Shown here: positions 59,704 to 64,000 of the stretch, piece by piece
Layout of the letters: the number at the start of each line of letters is the position of its first letter
Position numbering within the stretch: the first letter of the stretch is position 1
NCBI GenBank assembly: GCA_021414245.1
Contig: JAIOOU010000003.1
Coordinates: 558,001 to 622,000 of the forward strand
DNA length: 64,000 nucleotides
Origin: Chloroflexota bacterium
Lineage (GTDB): Bacteria; Chloroflexota; Anaerolineae; Anaerolineales; Villigracilaceae
Direction of reading: 5' to 3'
Made by a program: the position numbers and the translations under genes
The notes under the pieces: model-generated
Database searches by the model: none
What the model was told of the DNA's origin: nothing
Seen by the model: the letters and a program-made list of their open reading frames with translations, nothing else

Positions 59704-60213
59704 GGCCTTTACCAGTTCGCGATTGAAGTCCGGAATATCCGCAACGACCCGACCCCAAACATGGTTGCCCTCTCGAAAGGCAGGTTCATCCGCCCAAACT
59801 GCGCCCGCGTTGACGAGGTCATCCTTAATGCCAGCCGAGCCGGTCGCTCGCTGGCCCTTTTTGATGATGCCCGCGGAAATGGCGATCGACCCGCCGTGGC
59901 AGATGATGCCAATGACCTTGCCGGCTTTGTCCATTTCCTTTACAAGATTCTTCACCACTTCAAACCTGCGGATCTTGTCCGGAGCCCAGCCGCCCGGCAG
60001 GACCAGTGCGAACAGTTCGGGAGCTTCAAGCGATTCGATCGTGACATCGGGTGTAATGACCAGGCCGTTTTTGCCTTGGATCGGTTTTAAGTCCATGCCC
60101 GCGGTAAGGACCCGCGCGCCTTCCTCCTGCAAACGCATGAGTGGAACATAATATTCCAGGTCCTCCACGCCGTCGGCGATCAGGGTGGCAATGGTTTTGC
60201 CTTTTAAATTCAT
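59689..60213 (-). CDS. DJ-1/PfpI family protein
   Basis: 174 aa, class I glutamine amidotransferase-like fold. IATLIADGVEDLEYYVPLMRLQEEGARV with the conserved Glu, LVLPGGWAPDKIR and the nucleophile elbow GIICHGGSIAISAG (Cys followed by His). YajL/PfpI-type proteins act as deglycases/glyoxalases or chaperones; activity cannot be fixed. Last gene of the minus-strand run that enters from the right edge. Confidence 0.9.
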   Translation of the reverse strand: MNLKGKTIATLIADGVEDLEYYVPLMRLQEEGARVLTAGMDLKPIQGKNGLVITPDVTIESLEAPELFALVLPGGWAPDKIRRFEVVKNLVKEMDKAGKVIGIICHGGSIAISAGIIKKGQRATGSAGIKDDLVNAGAVWADEPAFREGNHVWGRVVADIPDFNRELVKALVER

Positions 60214-60239
60214 GATGGCTCCTTCTTATGAATAAAGAT

Positions 60240-61676
60240 CTAGATTGAACGAAGCAAAGCGGTTAAGAAATCCCAGGTCCGCGAAAGGGAGGGGAGGAAA
60301 AGCATTTCATCCGGAGAGTGCGGATTCTTGATGGTGGGGCCCAGCGAGATCGTATCCAGGCCGTTGCAGCGATCGCTGATCACTCCGCACTCCAACCCTC
60401 CGTGCGAAAGTTCAACCCTCGGTTTTTGTTGATATAAAGTCTCGTATGTTTCCACGCACTTTTTCAGCAAAGGTGAATTCATGTTCGGCTGCCAGGGATG
60501 GTTTAATTTTGTCCGGGTGACTCCCGCGCCTGCAAGCGCGGCCAGCGCCTCGATTTTTCGGGTCATCTCTTCCAGCCTGGAGAAGACCGAACTGCGCTGG
60601 TTGGAGGTGATGAGCAGCCCGTCTTTGAGAAGTTCGATCACGCCGATGTTATTCGAGGTCTCAACAAAACCTTCGATTGCCGCTGACATTTCCGAGACTC
60701 CGTTGGGCAGGCCGACGGCAAGCTGGATGCCTCTTTTGGTTTCATCCACGCCTATGGCGGAATCTGCGGTTTCCGACAACCTTGAAAGCTCGATAAAAAG
60801 TCCCGGCTCGGTGGCGGTGAACTCGGCTTGAATGGTCTTTTCGATGGATTCGATGATGGCCTTGCAGGTGTCCACGTTATCCGGCGGACAAAGAAAGGTT
60901 GTGGTGGCGTCACGCGGGATGGCGTTCCGGGCAGTCCCGCCTTTCCAGGTCACCAGGCGAATTGGAAAATTGCATTGGATTTCATCCAGCACGCGCGCCA
61001 GAATTTTGATGGCATTGCCCCTGTGTTTATCGATGTCTTCGCCGGAATGTCCGCCCCGCAGTCCGCCGACCTTTAGTTCAAGAGTTGGCTCATCTTTGGA
61101 GGCGGGAGTCCAATATACCGGCAAGGTCATGTAAGTTGTTCCGCCGCCTGCGCACCCGACGGTGAACACGCCATCCTCTTCAGAATCCAAATTCACCAGG
61201 GATTTGCCGGTGATCAATGCGGGGTCAATGTTATCCGCGCCGGTGATTCCCAACTCCTCCTCGACCGTGAAAAGCAATTCAAGCTGCGGATGGATCAGGG
61301 TTGTGTCCTCGGCGATTGCCATTCCAATGGCGATCGCGATCCCGTTGTCGGCGCCGAGTGTGGTTTGGTCGGCCCTCAACCAGTCGCCGGCTCGAATGAC
61401 CCGGATCGGGTCAAGATTGAAATCGTGCTTTGAATCAGGGGTCTTTTCACAGACCATGTCCAGATGGCCCTGCAGGATCAAGGTCTGGCGTTTTTCAAGG
61501 CCCGGACTGGCGGGTATGATGATGACCAGGTTGCCGATCGCATCCGTTTTGTATGCAAGCCCGTGTAATGCGGCCCACTCGATCAGCCATTGACGAATGG
61601 CGGCTTCGTTTTTGGTTCCACGCGGAACCGCCGAAAGCTTTTCAAAATGATCCAGGATTTTATCTGTGGCTGACAT
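60240..61676 (-). CDS. pepD: Aminoacyl-histidine dipeptidase (M20 peptidase)
   Basis: 478 aa from the ATG at 61674-61676 with GAGG upstream. Zinc-ligand motifs: LILQGHLDMVCEK, LGADNGIAIAIGM, LLFTVEEELGITGA, VNLDSEEDGVFTVGCAGG, LRGGHSGEDIDKHRGNAIKIL and the C-terminal ELSHGGLECGVISDR. Cytoplasmic dipeptidase (PepD/carnosinase-like) releasing amino acids from X-His and other dipeptides. Ends 26 bases before the DJ-1 gene. Confidence 0.95.
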   Translation of the reverse strand: MSATDKILDHFEKLSAVPRGTKNEAAIRQWLIEWAALHGLAYKTDAIGNLVIIIPASPGLEKRQTLILQGHLDMVCEKTPDSKHDFNLDPIRVIRAGDWLRADQTTLGADNGIAIAIGMAIAEDTTLIHPQLELLFTVEEELGITGADNIDPALITGKSLVNLDSEEDGVFTVGCAGGGTTYMTLPVYWTPASKDEPTLELKVGGLRGGHSGEDIDKHRGNAIKILARVLDEIQCNFPIRLVTWKGGTARNAIPRDATTTFLCPPDNVDTCKAIIESIEKTIQAEFTATEPGLFIELSRLSETADSAIGVDETKRGIQLAVGLPNGVSEMSAAIEGFVETSNNIGVIELLKDGLLITSNQRSSVFSRLEEMTRKIEALAALAGAGVTRTKLNHPWQPNMNSPLLKKCVETYETLYQQKPRVELSHGGLECGVISDRCNGLDTISLGPTIKNPHSPDEMLFLPSLSRTWDFLTALLRSI

Positions 61677-61684
61677 GATCATCC

Positions 61685-62104
61685 TCATTCACCAATGATC
61701 TTGATCAAAACCCGCTTTTTTCTTTTTCCGTCAAATTCCCCGTAGAAGATCTGTTCCCAGGCTCCAAAATCCAGCTGGCCGGCGGTCACGGCCACCACCA
61801 CTTCACGCCCCATAACCTGACGCTTCATGTGCGCGTCGGCGTTGTCTTCACCGGTATCGTTGTGCCGGTAGCCGCTGACCGGTTCGTGCGGCGCGAGCTT
61901 TTCCAGCCAATTTTCGTAGTCGTGGTGTAATCCATTTTCATCATCGTTGATGAAGACCGATGCTGTGATGTGCATGGCGTTCACAAGGCAAAGTCCCTCG
62001 CGAATGCCGCTTTCCCTCAGGCATTCCTCCACTTGGGAGGTGATATTGACGAAGCCGCGGCGGGCGGGGATGTTGAACCAGAGTTCTTTTCGGTATGATT
62101 TCAT
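61685..62104 (-). CDS. yjbQ: YjbQ (UPF0047) family protein
   Basis: 139 aa. Family motifs: [117 protein letters not shown]. YjbQ shows weak thiamine-phosphate-synthase-like activity in earlier work but its real role is unclear. Eight bases before pepD. Confidence 0.92.
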   Translation of the reverse strand: MKSYRKELWFNIPARRGFVNITSQVEECLRESGIREGLCLVNAMHITASVFINDDENGLHHDYENWLEKLAPHEPVSGYRHNDTGEDNADAHMKRQVMGREVVVAVTAGQLDFGAWEQIFYGEFDGKRKKRVLIKIIGE

Positions 62105-62143
62105 GGATGCCCTGATCGTGTGTGATGGACTGTATTTCAGGTG

Positions 62144-62722
62144 TCAGCCTATTTTTGGAAGTACGGCGCCGGTTCTTTTTATGTATTCGCGGTATTCCTC
62201 CCCAAAAGTATCCAGCATCATTTTTTCCTCCGCCTGAACGCGCAGGAAATAGAACAGCATCCAAACGGCTATGCTGAAAAAGCCCGCGATCCAGTTTTGC
62301 AGGAGCAGGGATTGTGCGAATACCCACAGCCATTGCGAGGCATACATGGGATGCCGGATCACGCCATAGATGCCTGTTGTGATGAGCTTGTGTTCCGTGC
62401 GGATTTCGAGCGTGGGAGACCAGTTCAGCCCCAGGTCTGCGTGGCCCCGCCAAAAGACTAAGATCGCCAACAGGATCAACGTTGTGCCCAGCCAGCCAGC
62501 CCAGGCCGGCAGTGAATAATCTGCAAAATTCAGCCAGGATGTGGCCGAATAAATCAACGGTGCCAGAAAACCGGAAATGAACAGGAGTCCAAGCAGGATT
62601 TTTTCCTGCAGGCTGACATGTTGTTCCGGCTTGGGCTGCTTTTTTCTTTGTTGATTGATCGGCGCGCGGATCGCAATTTCAGCCGCGATCGCGGCCCAAA
62701 ACATAACAACAAAAATCCGCAT
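62144..62722 (-). CDS. Isoprenylcysteine carboxyl methyltransferase-like (ICMT/PEMT) membrane protein
   Basis: 192 aa, five membrane helices. C-terminal SAM-binding signature: ITTGIYGVIRHPMYAS and LRVQAEEKMMLDTFGEEYREYIKRTGAVLP. Bacterial members methylate small molecules or lipids at the membrane; the substrate is unknown. Two-base gap from DUF4342 gene. GGAG before the ATG. Confidence 0.88.
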   Translation of the reverse strand: MRIFVVMFWAAIAAEIAIRAPINQQRKKQPKPEQHVSLQEKILLGLLFISGFLAPLIYSATSWLNFADYSLPAWAGWLGTTLILLAILVFWRGHADLGLNWSPTLEIRTEHKLITTGIYGVIRHPMYASQWLWVFAQSLLLQNWIAGFFSIAVWMLFYFLRVQAEEKMMLDTFGEEYREYIKRTGAVLPKIG

Positions 62723-62724
62723 GC

Positions 62725-62973
62725 CTACTCCTTCTTTTCCACGACAATGGTGGCTTCGGTCAATAACGCGGCGATGGCGCCGATCGCGGCCAGCTGCGGT
62801 GCGATCAGTACGCCCATGACCCCAAAGGTCATGGGAATCTCCATCAGTACCTTCCCGTCTTTTTCCTTGATGATGATCCTGCGGATATTTCCTTCGTGGA
62901 TCAGTTCCTTGATCTTGGCGAGCAGTTTCTCGCCTTCCACCTTGAATTCCTCGGTGCGAAAACCTTCCGGCAT
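62725..62973 (-). CDS. DUF4342 protein
   Basis: 82 aa. FKVEGEKLLAKIKELIHEGNIRRIIIKEKDGKVLMEIPMTFGVMGVLIAPQLAAIGAIAALLTEATIVVEKKE has the family's helix, beta-hairpin and membrane-like glycine/alanine helix. Function unknown. A strong AGGAGG lies before the ATG; 13 bases after the PNPOx-like gene. Confidence 0.85.
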   Translation of the reverse strand: MPEGFRTEEFKVEGEKLLAKIKELIHEGNIRRIIIKEKDGKVLMEIPMTFGVMGVLIAPQLAAIGAIAALLTEATIVVEKKE

Positions 62974-62985
62974 TCTGCCTCCTTG

Positions 62986-63558
62986 TTACTCAAACAATTT
63001 TTCGTCCAGGGCGGCCCATTCGTCGCTTTGATCGGCACGCTCCGCCCAGTTTTCCTTGCCGCTCCATTCCTCGATCTTGATCGCGTAAATGGACGTGGCG
63101 CGCAGTTCCTTGTCCGTGATCTCCCGGTACTCTTTTCCCGCGGTCAGTTTCGGGAAGTATTTTCCGATCAGCCCATATAACAATCTACGCGCTTCGTCGG
63201 GATTGGTTACAACCCTTGCCGTGCCGAAGACGACCACGCTGCGAAATTGCAGGGAGAATTCAAGTGCCACATTCGACGGGAGCAGTTTTCCCAGCTCGCT
63301 CGCTTCCATGCTGACCTTTGGATTGGATTCAATGTTCGAGCGGACCCGCCCCGCGATATTGGAGTGGAAGATGATCTGGTGGTCCTGTTCGTCATACCAG
63401 AAGGTGGTCGGGTTGATGAAGGATTGCCCGTCAGCCGAAGTTGCAATATGTCCGATGTTGGCCGCTTTGAGAAATGACCGGATCCATTCGTCATCCTTTG
63501 TGAGGTGAGGTCTGCGCTGGTAGGCCGTGGGTGATTGATTTTCGTAATTACGCGGCAT
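62986..63558 (-). CDS. Pyridoxamine 5'-phosphate oxidase-like flavin-binding protein
   Basis: 190 aa from the ATG at 63556-63558; a longer in-frame form overlaps the upstream gene too far. IRSFLKAANIGHIATSADGQSFINPTTFWYDEQDHQIIFHSNIAGRVRSNIESNPKVSMEASELGKLLP is the split-barrel FMN-binding fold. Such small proteins reduce or bind flavin or F420 and are often of unknown substrate. Overlaps the membrane protein gene by 11 bases. Confidence 0.85.
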   Translation of the reverse strand: MPRNYENQSPTAYQRRPHLTKDDEWIRSFLKAANIGHIATSADGQSFINPTTFWYDEQDHQIIFHSNIAGRVRSNIESNPKVSMEASELGKLLPSNVALEFSLQFRSVVVFGTARVVTNPDEARRLLYGLIGKYFPKLTAGKEYREITDKELRATSIYAIKIEEWSGKENWAERADQSDEWAALDEKLFE

Positions 63559-64000
63559 GATCGGTGTTTTCCGTTTTGTGGAGTAGAAAACGTTTGTAGA
63601 TGAAAAGTTGAAATAAGAAGCCCAGGATCGAACTGCTGATGGTATAGGCCAAATTGCACGGTGTGCAATTGTAGGCGAGTCCAACCTGCAGGAAGTAAAC
63701 CGCCGCTCCAAAGGTGAGTCCGCTCAGCAGAGCCACCTCGATCGTTTGCTGGAACGAAACACTGTTCACTTTGTAGAGGGGCGGCATGCTCCGGCTGCGC
63801 CAGAGGAAGGCCCTAGCGATATCCTTGTCTTTGCTGATCGCGTACTCCTTGATCTGATTAAGCGCCAGCATGGATTCGTACCAGGCTGTGCGCAAACGGG
63901 CCAGTTGGACCACCGTCAGGCTGCCCAGCAGGGTCAACACCAGAAACAAACCGGAAAAGAGGTAGCCTAATGTCGAGGAGCTTTTTCCGGTGTCGAAAAG
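63548..64000 (-). CDS. Small polytopic membrane protein, N-terminus beyond window edge
   Basis: The frame is open to the right edge (about 150 aa seen). At least three hydrophobic helices: SGLFLVLTLLGSLTVVQL, EVALLSGLTFGAAVYFLQV and TISSSILGFLFQLFIYK, separated by a charged loop (LNQIKEYAISKDKDIARAFLWRSRS). I do not recognise a specific family. Overlaps the downstream PNPOx-like gene by 11 bases, so transcribed with it. Confidence 0.7.
   Translation of the reverse strand, partial: LFDTGKSSSTLGYLFSGLFLVLTLLGSLTVVQLARLRTAWYESMLALNQIKEYAISKDKDIARAFLWRSRSMPPLYKVNSVSFQQTIEVALLSGLTFGAAVYFLQVGLAYNCTPCNLAYTISSSILGFLFQLFIYKRFLLHKTENTDHAA

Overview
The window looks like a chromosomal segment of a member of the Chloroflexota, most likely class Anaerolineae. 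The reasons are lipoproteins with Ala/Thr/Glu/Pro-rich linkers behind the lipobox, Thr-Pro low-complexity linkers, a bacterial isopentenyl phosphate kinase, a Rex repressor, the paired B12-type radical SAM/DUF2344 proteins, and multiheme cytochromes in a non-pathogen gene context. This is inference from gene content; there is no rRNA in the window. I found 62 protein-coding genes (two cut by the window edges) and one tRNA. I saw no insertion sequence, prophage or CRISPR array, and no stretch over 300 bases lacks a gene.

Layout. 1-8.9 kb: mixed housekeeping genes (acyltransferase, secreted SUMF1-like lipoprotein, amidase, a lone Flp pilin, formate-tetrahydrofolate ligase, isopentenyl phosphate kinase, hotdog thioesterase). 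8.9-13.3 kb: minus-strand operon with two overlapping SPFH-like membrane proteins, psuG and a START-domain protein; a PHP phosphoesterase diverges from it. 14-18 kb: cold-shock protein, then a four-gene electron-transfer module (ferredoxin, FAD oxidoreductase, four-helix membrane protein, 17-CXXCH cytochrome). 19.5-25 kb: F1-ATPase operon atpAGDC followed by mreB, with no F0 or delta genes here. 25-34 kb: MFS transporter, Rex, and an envelope signalling operon (SH3 lipoprotein, membrane protein, FecR lipoprotein, CHASE2-adenylate cyclase) plus a lipoprotein, then tRNA-Arg. 34-39.4 kb: PrsW-like protease, radical SAM cluster, ankyrin protein, Nudix hydrolase.

39.4-59.7 kb is the most unusual part. 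Two divergent gene sets flank a CBS protein and a DeoR regulator. The minus set encodes an FAD/GcvT-type demethylating dehydrogenase, a choline-kinase-like phosphotransferase, a class II aldolase, a HisC-like aminotransferase and a HAD phosphatase. The plus set encodes a second FAD/GcvT dehydrogenase, a PfkB-like protein lacking the catalytic Asp, an MttB-family methyltransferase homologue, a PhoU-like/PiT phosphate pair, a complete ABC importer of the phosphonate/polyamine/iron class and a cytoplasmic alkaline-phosphatase-superfamily hydrolase. Together they suggest uptake and breakdown of a methylated amine that carries a phosphoryl or phosphonyl group, with methyl groups passed to tetrahydrofolate (which the formate-tetrahydrofolate ligase at 4.4-6.4 kb could process) and phosphate handled by PiT. 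The substrate is not known. 59.7-64 kb: minus-strand run of DJ-1, PepD, YjbQ, methyltransferase-like, DUF4342, PNPOx-like and a partial membrane protein.

A theme across the window is that many first-in-operon genes have a TATAAT-like -10 box only 6-9 bases before the start codon, which predicts leaderless mRNAs.
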